The notes under the pieces are model-generated. The model searched no databases. It saw only the letters and a program-made list of their open reading frames with translations, and had not been told where the DNA came from. Source: Larix sibirica (lineage: Eukaryota > Streptophyta > Pinopsida > Pinales > Pinaceae). Taken from it: 29,626 bases of DNA. A program made the translations under genes and the position numbers. Location: assembly GCA_004151065.3 (NCBI GenBank), contig NWUY0300048875.1, positions 9,323-38,948 on the forward strand, read 5' to 3'. Positions within the stretch are counted from its first letter, which is position 1; every line of letters begins with the position of its first letter. Positions 20,000 to 29,626 of the stretch are shown piece by piece.

Positions 20000-20999
20000 A
20001 TTTTGGTGCTTTCGACTCATCAATTGGTCATTCTCCTTATTTAAATTTTGTGAACGATGGAGCAAAGTATTTTCATCCATCATCATCCTCTTTGTCTTTT
20101 GTGGAAATTTTCAAAACTTATTTTATTGGACGGCTTATATAGGGATGGTCCCTTTTCCATTGAAAACTTTTCCCTAGGGTATTCTCATTCTCCATACCCA
20201 GTCGGGTGGGACAATGGGCCAATTGATTTTGAGTAATCATAAGTATGTTGCAGTATGAGCTAGGTCGGCCAGTTTTGTTGGTTATCTTGATTGGTTGTTG
20301 CGATGGTTTGATAAATTGATCTATTTCTTGGACTGCTTCTCTTCTACAGGGGAGACTTAAAAATCATTAATAAATTTCTCTTAAGTGTTTTCTAGTTGAA
20401 ATTCTCTCCTATTGTTTCTCCTATATTATACCATTTTTTAGGAAGGTATTCTAGTGTGCCTAGGAACATATGTGGCCATACTCTTTCATCCCGATAACCA
20501 AGTCTTTTCCACTATTTTTCATAGTTTTTAATGTGTACAATGGGGTCTAACTCTTGGAAGAATTTTTGAATTTGTGTTTGAGTTATTAATTTCTCTTTGC
20601 CAAATCTTATAATAAAGTATGTTGAAGTAGTCATCTAAGTTTGCATGTGTGACTAATGGGTGTCCCACCATCTAGCCACTTTTTAAGTGAAAGTTTTGAC
20701 TAGACTTTGTTGTTGTCCTTCCTCACCAACAATTTTGGAAACATCTTCGACATGTGTCAAAGGTGATGCTCGTTCTTTGTACCACATGGGAGATAATTTA
20801 GTCGGCACAAGGGTCATATATTCCCTTGTTCTTTTATTGAATATTTTAGGAATAATAGATATTGTGAAACACTTCTTTACTGGGAAATGGGGGATTACCT
20901 TAACTGACCAACATTCTCTTGCATGTGCTTCATAATTTTCTATTTGCTAGTCGTAAAGTTTAGAGTCACAATTTTGAAAGACTGACATGGGTGACCTTA
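20000..20999 (-). other. Stop-rich pol interval between protease and RT
   Basis: Position in the element says this should be the protease-RT linker and early RT. Only short minus-strand fragments can be read and none shows a diagnostic motif. Open + strand frames here are antisense to the element. Confidence 0.4.
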
Positions 21000-21500
21000 G
21001 GTGAATTTATCCATACTCATTGGATTGGATTAAATCTTCATTGTTTTGCATAACTTGATATAATATCCTTATATTTGCATCATGGTCATTTGGCTCTACC
21101 CATGGTTTCTCTTGAGATGGATAAATGGGGACAATAATATTTTTACCATCTCCCTTGAGTTTTATTCTATCTTTTTCGAGTGAGATTGAAGCTTTCATAT
21201 TTCTTCCCCATGGTCTCTCGACCAACATCGGGAAGGATTTTCTCCTTCCTTTGGGTCGATTACTTCGATGTCGATTTGCATGTCAATTCCCAGGATGCCA
21301 GTGCTAATATTTTTCAAAACTCTAATGGGCTAGATTAGGCCCTGATAAAAGAGCTTAAGATAGATATATCACTCTAACAGTTGCGGTTGACCAAGTCGTT
21401 CCCATGTTAATCTTGTCCTTATATTGGCTTACGACCCGAAGTCGAGGACGACTTACGAGATGTAGTATCCTTCGACTTCGAAGTCGATTTGTGGGTCAAA
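21000..21500 (-). pseudogene. Retropepsin C-terminal part, decayed
   Basis: Minus-strand GVLKNISTGILGIDMQIDIEVID followed by SFPMLVERPWGRN resembles the flap-to-C-terminal portion of Ty3/gypsy proteases that end in LLGRPWL. The active-site DTG was not found upstream, where the sequence is shifted and stop-rich. The reading continues to 21007 as a post-protease linker. Confidence 0.55.
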
Positions 21501-21959
21501 TTAAATTTTTTATTTTTGGTTAATACGACATAAATTCTTAGCTAATTTTCATTGCTTATACTATTCGCTATCATATACATGAATCAATGAATCCGACGAC
21601 AACTTCTTCCTTGGTAAGAAGTTGTAATAATTCATTAATATTTTTATTCTTAGATTCTACAATTTATTCTTCATGTGCTAATTCTTCAAATATTTTTGAA
21701 GCATTATTAAAAGTTTGTCTCTACTTGTGAAGGTTTGGCTAATTATCTCCCTTTATTTTTGTGGTTTGAGGATTGTCGTCTCCAATCCTTGTGCCTTGTC
21801 TTGTGATGATTTGTAGATTTTTATGATTTAGTACTTCATGCTTTGGAAAAATAGACAAGACGTTAGCATTATTTTTATTAATAATTTTCTCAAGTATGAT
21901 GGGGAAATATTATAGAGAATGTCCCCCCACCCCACATTTTGTACAGAACTTGAGATCCA

Positions 21960-23095
21960 TCCTGTCTCTTTAGGGACAGTTGGGACTGAAGTGTTCGTCA
22001 CTTAAGCATGTGTAACAGTGTGACTTTCCTCGACCTTGAGGCATGTTACCACGATTTTTGTTCTATCTTCCACGACCTCGGTAGCCTCCTCATCGGTTAT
22101 ATCCATTATTGCACTGGTCATTGTTTTTGTTGTCCCAACCTCTTTGATTATTCTGGACGACGACCTATGTTTGGTAGACTATCTGATAATTGTTCTTATT
22201 CTTCAAATTCTTTATACATTCTGCAGTACTATGCTGTGTAGTTTGGAAAATGCCACACCATTTTGGTTTAGCAGTGAGCATTGTATGGGCATTCTGCTGT
22301 CAAATGTAGTTCAAATCTTTCGCATATATCACAAAAATAGTTGGTTTGGGAATTACATAATTTTTCTGATCATATTTCTTTTGAAAAAAGTCTTGGTTCT
22401 TCTTGCAAATATCTTCCTTCTTCGGGAAATGACCTTCTTTCATCATGTCGATGTTCACCATATCGACAATTATCTTTGGTGTGGCCCTCCGTCGAGCAAG
22501 TTGTGCACCATAAGTAGTTATTCCATAATGCAAGTTGTTGTAGTGATCTCTGCATCATTTCTAGCTTCTCTTCTACTCTCCTATCGACAGAGCCGACTGA
22601 AAAGTCTACATTCAACTCAAATTTTTAAGCCTTTTTAAAAGCATCCTCATATGTTGTAAACTCAGGTATACTAAGAGGCGTTTGAATATTGGAATGAAGG
22701 CTTGCAACAAACCATTGAATTAGAATAGATTCATCCATCTTAGCTGACATTTGACTTAATAAATCTTTAAATATTTTGTCACATTTACAGACTGTTTCGC
22801 CCAGTCTTTGAGTAATTTCTTTGAGGTTTTGGGCTGCTAGATGTTTGTTGTCCAACGTATGGAATAATTCCAAGAAATTCTTCTTGGTTTCTTGCTTTTT
22901 TCTTGACTAGTTTTCAGTAAAGTTCATGTACCACGTTAAATCTATCTTGCGAAAGCCACCTATAAACTGGGCTATCTGATGATTCCCATCATCGTTCACA
23001 TTGGCATCCCAAATTGTCTCACAAACAAACCATTTTTTGTGGGGATCTTTATCCCCTTCATAAATTTTGAAGTGGATAGGATGAGTGTAATCCAT
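21960..23095 (-). pseudogene. gag with several zinc knuckles, broken
   Basis: Frame 23095-22907 opens with the retroelement gag core (FKIYEGDKDPHKKW, IAQFIGGFRK, LTWYMNFTEN) and stops; frame 22873-22625 continues it (LKEITQRLGE, ILIQWFVASLHS, EFTTYEDAFKK). Three CCHC-type knuckles then follow. The first, CTTCSTEGHTKDNC, is at 22466-22507. The second, CDICERFELHLTAEC, is at 22289-22333 with one extra residue before His. The third, CYTC through HFSPNC, is at 21976-22017. A single knuckle is usual for plant Ty3/gypsy gag. Stops separate the pieces. Confidence 0.75.
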
Positions 23096-23639
23096 ATTAA
23101 CAAGACTTTTATTTTTACTTGAACTATTATTTAAATTACTTACTGGAGATGGCCTACCGATTATAGATAGAATTTATTCTTTGGGGTGATTTTTGTACCA
23201 AGAAATTATAACTAGTTCTATTGATTCTTGATTGACAGGTCAGGGTTCTGATGGACTTTTAGCCTCAATAGATAGGAATGTTGGTAGGGGGGTACCTCCA
23301 CATGTTCTGAATAGAAAAGATGAACAAAATTTCTTGTGAATTATGGTGTAAAGATGATCCAGTTACCACGTGGGGTTCTTGAAATCATCAGTCGGTCCAT
23401 ACTTCCTCTATATGGATCTAGTAGAAACCATATACTGTTGTCTCTTGGTACAAGTCCCAGGTCGCACTTGGGCTAGTTGTCATTATCATAGGTACATAAT
23501 CGTCAGGAGTTGAGACATCAGGAATTGCAATGTGAAAATACTGTGGGGTCAACACCATTTCTTGTGACCCTTCATCCGGTGTTAGCACCTCACCCTTTCT
23601 ATCATTTGGTCGAATTTCCATCGATTCAGGTAGTTATTT

Positions 23640-24490
23640 TGGCTACTCGATAATCTTAACCGGTTTATTTATGCTTCTTTTATCACATAGTGTAATTTCA
23701 ATGTCTCTCAATGCCTCCTGTCTCTTGAATCTCTTTTCTCTTTTGATTTTTTGAATGTCTATTGTTTGGTTATAGCTGGCTGAACATTTGTTTCACCGAT
23801 GTGGACTTCGATTCTTATAGGGATTCATTATCATATTTCCTTGTCAACTAGCATCATCTCTCTATTCATATCATGCGGTCATCAACCCCCCCATTGCTGA
23901 CTCGACTACTGACGAATGACAAGTTTGGAATCAATATAGGTATTCATTTATTTAGGAAGTACTCCCAATCTTGCTTCCAGATGAAGCACTCCCAGTATTT
24001 TTGTTCTACTACCCATTTCAACTTGCATGGGGCCCAATGGAGGTCGAGGCTTGACTATGTGACCAAATCCTTTTTGTAATTAAAAATTTAAACAACAAAG
24101 TCGTATTGTGATGAAAAAGGAGTCATGGAAATCATTGTAAAATATGGCTTTGATTTCATCAAGCAACGTCCTTTCTTCAATAGCAGTCTCTTCATATTAT
24201 TCATCGCTTATCTACTCAAACCACTCATACAAATTTTTTCGTCCTCCATTGTTCAGTTTGTGCATCAACAATATTTCATTTTGAGGGTCGAGTTTTCTCA
24301 TGAATCCAGTCGACCAACTTCTTTATCTCATGAGGTACAACTTCTATAAATTTTTCATGTGATTCAATGAAAAAATTTTCTTTGGCCTTAGCAATCCTCA
24401 ACTTGTTCCTTCTAGCATAATTTTGGATGTAATTCATTATATTTCAATTCCACCACTCTTTAATTTCCTCCTCGCTTTCCATTTATGCAG
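23640..24490 (-). pseudogene. Coding-like region upstream of gag in the Ty3/gypsy element
   Basis: Starting near 24483 a minus-strand frame reads MESEEEIKEWWN and, after one stop, continues through an acidic/basic mix (RRNKLRIAKAKENFF, HEIKKLVDWIHEK). Further pieces lie towards 24000 (MQVEMGSRTKILGV). An ORF between primer site and gag is known from Ogre/Tat-type elements. The decayed state and lack of a recognised domain make this tentative. Confidence 0.45.
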
Positions 24491-24523
24491 ACGTGATCAT
24501 CTTTTTATCCCGATTTAGTACTA

Positions 24524-24538
24524 CCGACAATGGAACCA
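24524..24538 (-). other. Primer-binding site of the Ty3/gypsy element, tRNA-Asp-like
   Basis: The minus strand reads TGGTTCCATTGTCGG four bases after the 5' LTR. It matches 11 of 15 positions of the TGGCGCCGTTGCCGG site common in plant Ty3/gypsy elements; three of the four differences are C/T or G/A transitions, as expected from methylation-driven decay. Confidence 0.6.
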
Positions 24539-24542
24539 ATGT

Positions 24543-24870
24543 TGTAATCTAAGGGATTACATGGAGTTGCCAGTAGTACAACATCCACATCATATATGCA
24601 AGATCATACATACATACAAAAAGGTACTAGAAAGAATACAAGTAGTGGTTATATGAGCAAAACGAGTCTTATGTTATTAGGCCATCATGTACAAAGCAAC
24701 ATTACATCTTCTAACTCAACAGCCTATTATATATTGCATATAAACAATTACACAATTATCATTTCCTAACTTTCTATTCGGTCGACCTGACCAACTTGAC
24801 CAACTGAGCTGAATATTCTCTTAGTCGGTGAGGAGGACCTAGTTGGCTAGTCGACTAGGCTCCTCCAACA
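24543..24870 (-). repeat. 5' LTR of the Ty3/gypsy element
   Basis: In minus orientation it starts TGTTGGAGGAGCC and ends ATTACA, the canonical TG...CA form, 328 bp like its partner. About 65 differences to the 3' LTR were counted by eye, many of them transitions. Confidence 0.85.
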
Positions 24871-26017
24871 CAGGCCTAGAAGTATAGCATGAAACCGAAG
24901 GTCTCGTCTCCTCTTCTGGTTGCGCAGAACTTCCTAGATTTTCTACTGGTGACTTGGTAACCCTAGTGCAAAGGATTTTAAGCTACACCTTCATTATTTT
25001 ACTTAGGTGTCTTCTTATTTGTCTGTTACTTATCCATATTCATGTTTAGAATAGAAAACACACAAGTAAACAAGAACACCAAAATTAGACGTGACACCCA
25101 AATAGGGTGTTCTCGATTTTTATTATTGGAAGTGAAATGGTTACAATATAGAGAGTGTGACAAAACCGGTAGTAACTTTAGAGTGCACCCAACTTCTAGA
25201 AGCTCTATTACAAAGTTACAATATATTTATCCCTCAAGTTGTCGTCATGTTTCCCCAACCACAACCACAAGTCCGCCTCCTATAGCACTTGTTCACATGT
25301 CCTTGATTGTTGTTAGCTTCACAAAGTGAACTCTGTCACTTGGTCCTTTTCCTCTTGTTCACATTCTATTTTCAAACTTGCTTCTGGCTTCTTATTGCTT
25401 GTTTCCTTTCCTCAATGCAATGTTTAGTATATTTATATGCAAGGGTGTGTTCCTAAGGAGAGTCCCTTGCTGAGCGCCTTGCCTTGCATGCCATCCTTCA
25501 CTTATTTGGAATGACTTAGATTTGGGAGCTCCACTAAGGAGTGCGCCTGTTGGGCACTCAGAACTAATGAGTCCCTTGGTTTATTCATGCTCACGTCCCT
25601 TGGTTTCTCCACTATCCGCACTCACGCTTTCCCAAATCACCCTCACATTTGGGAACTCTGATCATCATGCCATTTCACAGGTTTCTTGTCTAGCACACCT
25701 TCCTTGTTGTAGGCTCCTAGATCCCTATCAATTCATGGGAGTCCAAATGATTACATCCAGTGAGTCTGTGCCCAACCAGGTTCATACTTCCCTCATGTCC
25801 AATGTGCCTGATAACAACTCATGTCCAATGTGCCCGATAACAAATCCATCCTTGTCTCTTTTTTCCATCATGCCACCGCATGTTCCCAAACAACATGGTC
25901 ACCTTCCCATTGGTTTCATGGCCAAATAATCTTGTTGACTTATCTTCCACCAACTAAATATCACCTAATTGGTTGTGAGGAGAACCCAAGGTTTTCTCTC
26001 TAACCAAGGGTGTTACA
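24871..26017 (-). repeat. LTR C of the array (shared by internal regions 2 and 3)
   Basis: It starts TGTAACACCC in minus orientation at 26017, after the purine tract AAGTGGGAGGGGA, and runs to the Ty3 insertion at 24870. Its last few bases are on the other side, around 15171-15174. A TATA box (CATATAAATATAC) lies near 25427-25441. The U5 part (CTAGTG...CTTGG phrases) matches LTRs A, B and D. Confidence 0.75.
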
Positions 26018-26519
26018 TCCCCTCCCACTTAGAGTATTTTGCATCATCAACAATGTCTTCAAGAATTGTTGTTCTCAGGTTATACCACCATTTTTGTTGC
26101 TTCCTTCATGTTGCAAATCCAAGTGTTGTATCATTTTCCTTCTACTATTGCAACCAAACGGCCTATAAAGTGAGATTCCTTCACAGGTCCAACCATTTTG
26201 TTTTATCCAAAACTATTGCTGCATCTACGATTCAACAAATTCTACCATGGGAAGCCAATCCAACCATCATGCTCAATCCATGATAAATGCACTTATGAAA
26301 AACAAGTCAGTTCCTTCCACACTTTGGTCACCCAGTACAAATCTATGAAGAAAGGAAAGGTCACTACCTTCACCCTATTACTATCAAACTACTTTCTATA
26401 ATCAAACAATTTTTTTAAGGCACCAATTTATTGGTCTTTCATGCCTTATGCATCATTTTGGATTAATTTTCTTAGGTACCCATTACTAAGCACTGATGGA
26501 CCCACTGCCTACATAAAAG

Positions 26520-27214
26520 GAATTGAGCCATCATGCTCTTTTTCAATTTGGGTGAGATGGTGACTGGCTTCCAAAGCCAACCCCCACAATCCTGCCAACA
26601 ATCTAAATGACTGACTAGTGACTAATACCTAAGTCCATCTGCAAGTCATTGTTTGTAAGTGTTACCAACTCCTCGGGTGGCACTTGGTATCCTGCACCAT
26701 AGATCCACTTACAAGTATCTACAGACTCCCAAGCTACTCGTTGGGGACTCCACGACTCTTTGTCATCACTACAATACTTGTTTGTGGACAAAGGTTCCTC
26801 AAAACTCATAGCCTTTTCTTGTCTCTTCTTGGTTCACCACCTCAATGACTTACTCAACCCTTCAAAAGGAATTTGAGTGTTCCCAATGATCTCTCCTAGG
26901 TGTTGCAATCCAACCAAAACAATCTTCTTGTCTTTTTGGTCTCCATAATGTTGAATTTTTCCCAGTTTTGGCTCTGAATAACTAGTCTTCCTTTCAATCG
27001 ATTCACTATTATGTAAGAGAGACTCTTCTTAAACGAATTCCTTCCCAAGTACTTTAGAACTAATTCCGTTTCCATCAATTTGTAACCCATTTTTTCCAAT
27101 TGTTGAGGCGTTAGTTATCCTTCAAGTATTCCAATGACCAATGTGCAAAAGTATACAATGTCCGCAACAACACGTTCCATGAATCCTCTGTCCCTTGATT
27201 CGTCCTAAGCCATG
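26520..27214 (-). pseudogene. Unrecognised element ORF (ORFX), copy 3, broken
   Basis: Frame 27099-26896 holds QLEKMGYKLMETELVLKYLG (same block as copy 2) and frame 26809-26615 holds NKYCSDDKESWSP and CKWIYGAGYQVPPEEL. These confirm that the ORF is common to the family. Frameshifts divide the copy. No catalytic motif was seen. Confidence 0.5.
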
Positions 27215-27335
27215 GTTGTAGTTTCCAAAGGTGCATCCATCACCTTGGATTCTTTTGTAGTTGCCAATGAATCCTCTCACAAATTAACGTCCAACCATGT
27301 AAGTGCCTCAAGGCCTTGGTTGTTTTCTAGTTCAA

Positions 27336-28510
27336 TTAATCCCTCCACTTGAATTGCTTTATCTTTTGTACAGTCGTTGTATCACAACTCAGTCCTTGGG
27401 GAATGTGTTTGATCCCAAACTTCATTGCCTCTATTGGTATAATCCTTTCCTTGTCTCCAACATTCTTCTCCTGGTCAACAAAATTTCCCAATTGTTCGGT
27501 CCACTTCAAAATCGAATCTACCCAATTTTCTAATGTGACCAACTTGCTCTCCAAGTGAACTATGTTGTTTGTTGCATCCAAGGTAATTCTCTTTCCCGAG
27601 CCCCTTACTTTCGACTGCTATATGACAGTGTAAGAAATTTTTGTGGGAGCCTTATTTATATCAACCATATTCATGGATGGCATCCTAAGCATCTTCCCCA
27701 TATTCCTTCATGGTTGTCATCAGCATGCTCCAAGCCTTGGATTCATCCAAGAAGACCAAATTTTTTTTGTAAGACACTCGTATTGCTTTGGAAAGCTTGA
27801 GGAAGTCTTGTCTAAGACAACTGCATAGTTATCTAACAAAGCCATTGTCAAGTCTAATCTTCCAAACCAATCTCCAACCTTCATCAATGTTGGTTGAACC
27901 ACTCTGGCTACCAAATTCATCACTAAATTTACCACCTTGAAAGTATACTGTCTTCTCTCATACTTACTATGAACTGTTGTCACAGTTCTTTTAGTAACAC
28001 GATTATGTGTGGCATCGGTGTTAACCAACACTGCAACCTTCAACCCAATGACTGTTATATTCATAAAACAAAGTCTATATTGACCTTCATCTTGCAAACC
28101 AAGTTCTTGACCTTCTATCAACTTTCCCAAACCCGTTGTCAAGGATTCAAATGCTTCCAATGCTTCCCTTGATGGTCTCTACACTAGAATGGTTTGTCCC
28201 CCTTGTCCTTCTTCCAAGCATTTTTCCAAATTTACCTTCAATGGATAAGAAATTGTGAAGTGATTTCCATCGCAAAGGAAACAACATACTTTCTTAAATT
28301 TGTTCATCGATGGTTTCAATTGCGGTTTTGTCTTCTTATGGGCATCCTTTACTTAATTTAATGACCCCAACTCAGGAATTTCCCAAGTATTCACCTGATC
28401 TTCCACGGATTGAAATTTTTGAACCTAAGCTTCCATCCAATCATTGGTCTGCACCAACTTTGTCACATGTTCCTGAAACATATGAAGAATCTCACAATTC
28501 CATCATTCCA
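27336..28510 (-). pseudogene. gag zinc knuckle plus retropepsin, copy 3, longest frame
   Basis: The knuckle at 28245-28283 reads CFLCDGNHFTISYP, with Tyr in place of the last Cys. The open frame 28160-27720 (146 residues) holds the protease: VAVLVNTDATHN, with the active-site DTG changed to NTD (28014-28022), then KVGDWFGRLDL and PLIKE-type flap equivalents. It ends ASP-type homology near residue 120. The next frame (27581-27336) carries the linker with NNIVHLESKLVTLEN. Both the first Asp and the Gly of the active site are lost, so it cannot be an active protease. Confidence 0.65.
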
Positions 28511-28773
28511 AACTCATGGTCATAGATTTTATCTTGGATTCCCATGACTCTTCCTTTCCTTTCTCTTCATGTCGCACCTCAGGATGGGTTTGAGCCTCTT
28601 GGCACATCAAGGAATCACTCACTTCAGTATAACATATGAAAAACAAATGAACTCACAATGATTTTTTGTGCAAATGGAATTCATCAATTGCCTACTACAT
28701 CAAGTTCATCTTGCTCAAGGTTGGATGAACTGCTAGTTGCATCATATTCCAAGGAGTGTGCTTTGGTTACACA

Positions 28774-29626
28774 TGTCATGGGACTAGAATTCCATCCCAA
28801 AACTAAAGGTATCGTCTCCTCTTCTAGTAGTGCAACATTGCCTAGCTTTGCTACTAGTGACTTCGTCACCCTAGTGCAAAGGAAACCAGACTACACCCTC
28901 ATTGTTTTACTTAGGTGTCTTCTTAGTTTTCCATTACTTATCCATATTCATGTTTAGAACAAAAAATGCACAAGTAAACAAGAACACCAAAAGTAAACGA
29001 GACATCCAACTAGGATGCGCCCAAGTTTTATTATGACAAGTGAAATGGTGACCATAATCAGAGTGCGTCCAAAATGGAAACAACTCTAGATTTTTTCCAA
29101 TTGGAAGCAACTCTATTACAAATTTATGATAGGATTCTCAAATTTCTCCTTCAACGCATCTTCACTTTTCCCCTGTCACAACTGTAGGTCTACCTCCTGC
29201 GACACCTATTCACCTATCCTTGGTTGTGATCAACTTCCTAAAGTGTGCTCTGTCACTTGGTCACTTTCCTCTTGTTTTATTTCTCTTGCTTTCTCTTTCT
29301 TCTTTCTTCTTGTTGTTTGCTTCCTTTCCTCAATGCAATGCTTGGTGTTTATACGCAAGGGTGTGTCCCTAAGGTGCATCCTTTACTAGGCACCTTTCCT
29401 TGCATGCCACCCTTCACATCTTTAGGCCAACTTGGATTTGGGCATTTTTTCAAGGAGTGTACCCATTGGGTGCTTCGAATCAATGAGTCCCTTGGTCACT
29501 CCACTCTTCGTGATTTCTCTTTCCCAAATCACCCTCATGTTTGGGAACTTTAACCATCATACCACTTCATGGGATTCTTTACAAGTGCACCTTCCTTGAA
29601 ATTGTTAGGAACCCATGTCTTTACTT
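28774..29626 (-). repeat. LTR D of the array, cut by the window edge
   Basis: In minus orientation it ends CATGACA at 28774. The visible 853 bp match LTRs A-C, including a TATA-like CGTATAAACACC near 29344-29357 and an AATAAA-type signal near 29027. About 200-300 bp of the U3 end lie beyond the window, so whether another unit follows cannot be seen. Confidence 0.75.

Larger units (their letters stand above)
15183..24870 (-). mobile_element. Nested Ty3/gypsy LTR retrotransposon with extra ORF regions (9.7 kb)
   Basis: Two 328-bp LTRs in direct orientation enclose a 9.03-kb interior. Minus order: tRNA-Asp-like primer site, extra coding-like region, gag, protease, RT, RNase H, integrase, a second extra region, purine tract. 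This is the Ty3/gypsy gene order. The primer site and extra ORFs point to the Tat/Athila side of the family, though lineage needs a tree. Many stops and frameshifts and roughly 20 percent LTR divergence by hand mark it as old and inactive. It interrupts the array at the LTR C/primer-site junction. Confidence 0.85.
26018..28773 (-). mobile_element. Internal region 3 of the array
   Basis: About 2.76 kb between LTR D (5' side) and LTR C (3' side). Minus order is gag knuckle, retropepsin, linker, ORFX, purine tract, as in copies 1 and 2. The primer-site segment next to LTR D is missing: in copies 1 and 2 the LTR is followed by the primer site and CTTCAATGCCCTT-like sequence. Here the LTR end runs within some 15 bases into the later CACACTCCTTGGAA phrase. 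Confidence 0.7.

Noticed and set aside
22036-22638. 200-residue + strand open frame, hydrophobic
   Set aside because: It is the shadow of the minus-strand gag and zinc-knuckle region of the Ty3 element; the hydrophobic look comes from reading antisense.
3835-29626. CRISPR-like or satellite array
   Set aside because: The repeats are kilobase-scale LTRs and internal regions with primer sites and purine tracts, not short repeats with unique spacers.

Overview
This window reads as nuclear plant DNA, most likely from a gymnosperm (conifer-type). It is AT-rich, has one spliced plant gene at the left edge, and is otherwise filled with old, nested and mutated LTR retrotransposons. The taxon is an inference; no single sequence here proves it. 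There is no bacterial, organellar or RNA-gene signature.

Left part (1-3834). Two exons (1104-1212 and 1293-1517, + strand) encode the N-terminal 111 residues of a proline-transporter-like member of the plant AAAP amino-acid permease family. Both splice junctions are canonical. Exon 2 ends at a phase-1 GT donor, and no third exon could be found in the remaining 28 kb. Either intron 2 is very large or the gene was cut by insertions. The start of this intron holds a strong 134-nt hairpin, a MITE-like terminal-inverted-repeat block and an unidentified GC-richer relic.

Main part (3835-29626). A head-to-tail, minus-strand array of one LTR retrotransposon family reads LTR A - internal 1 - LTR B - internal 2 - LTR C - internal 3 - LTR D (cut by the window edge). 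Each LTR is about 1.0-1.15 kb. Each internal region has a tRNA-iMet-type primer site (lost in the third), a gag zinc-knuckle remnant and a chromovirus-like retropepsin. Reverse transcriptase, RNase H and integrase are absent; an unrecognised ORF shared by the three copies lies in their place. The family looks non-autonomous, and all copies are broken.

Three later insertions sit in the array. A 5'-truncated LINE (RNase H end, 16-bp target duplication) lies in LTR A. A 2.8-kb non-coding LTR element (11327-14129, + strand) lies in the protease end of internal 2. A 9.7-kb Ty3/gypsy element (15183-24870, minus strand) lies at the LTR C/primer-site junction. The last has a gag with several zinc knuckles, protease, RT, RNase H and integrase, plus extra ORF regions upstream of gag and downstream of integrase. 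It carries many stops and lost catalytic residues. Its LTRs differ by roughly 20 percent on hand alignment, against about 12-13 percent for the 2.8-kb element, so the Ty3 insertion is probably the older of the two.
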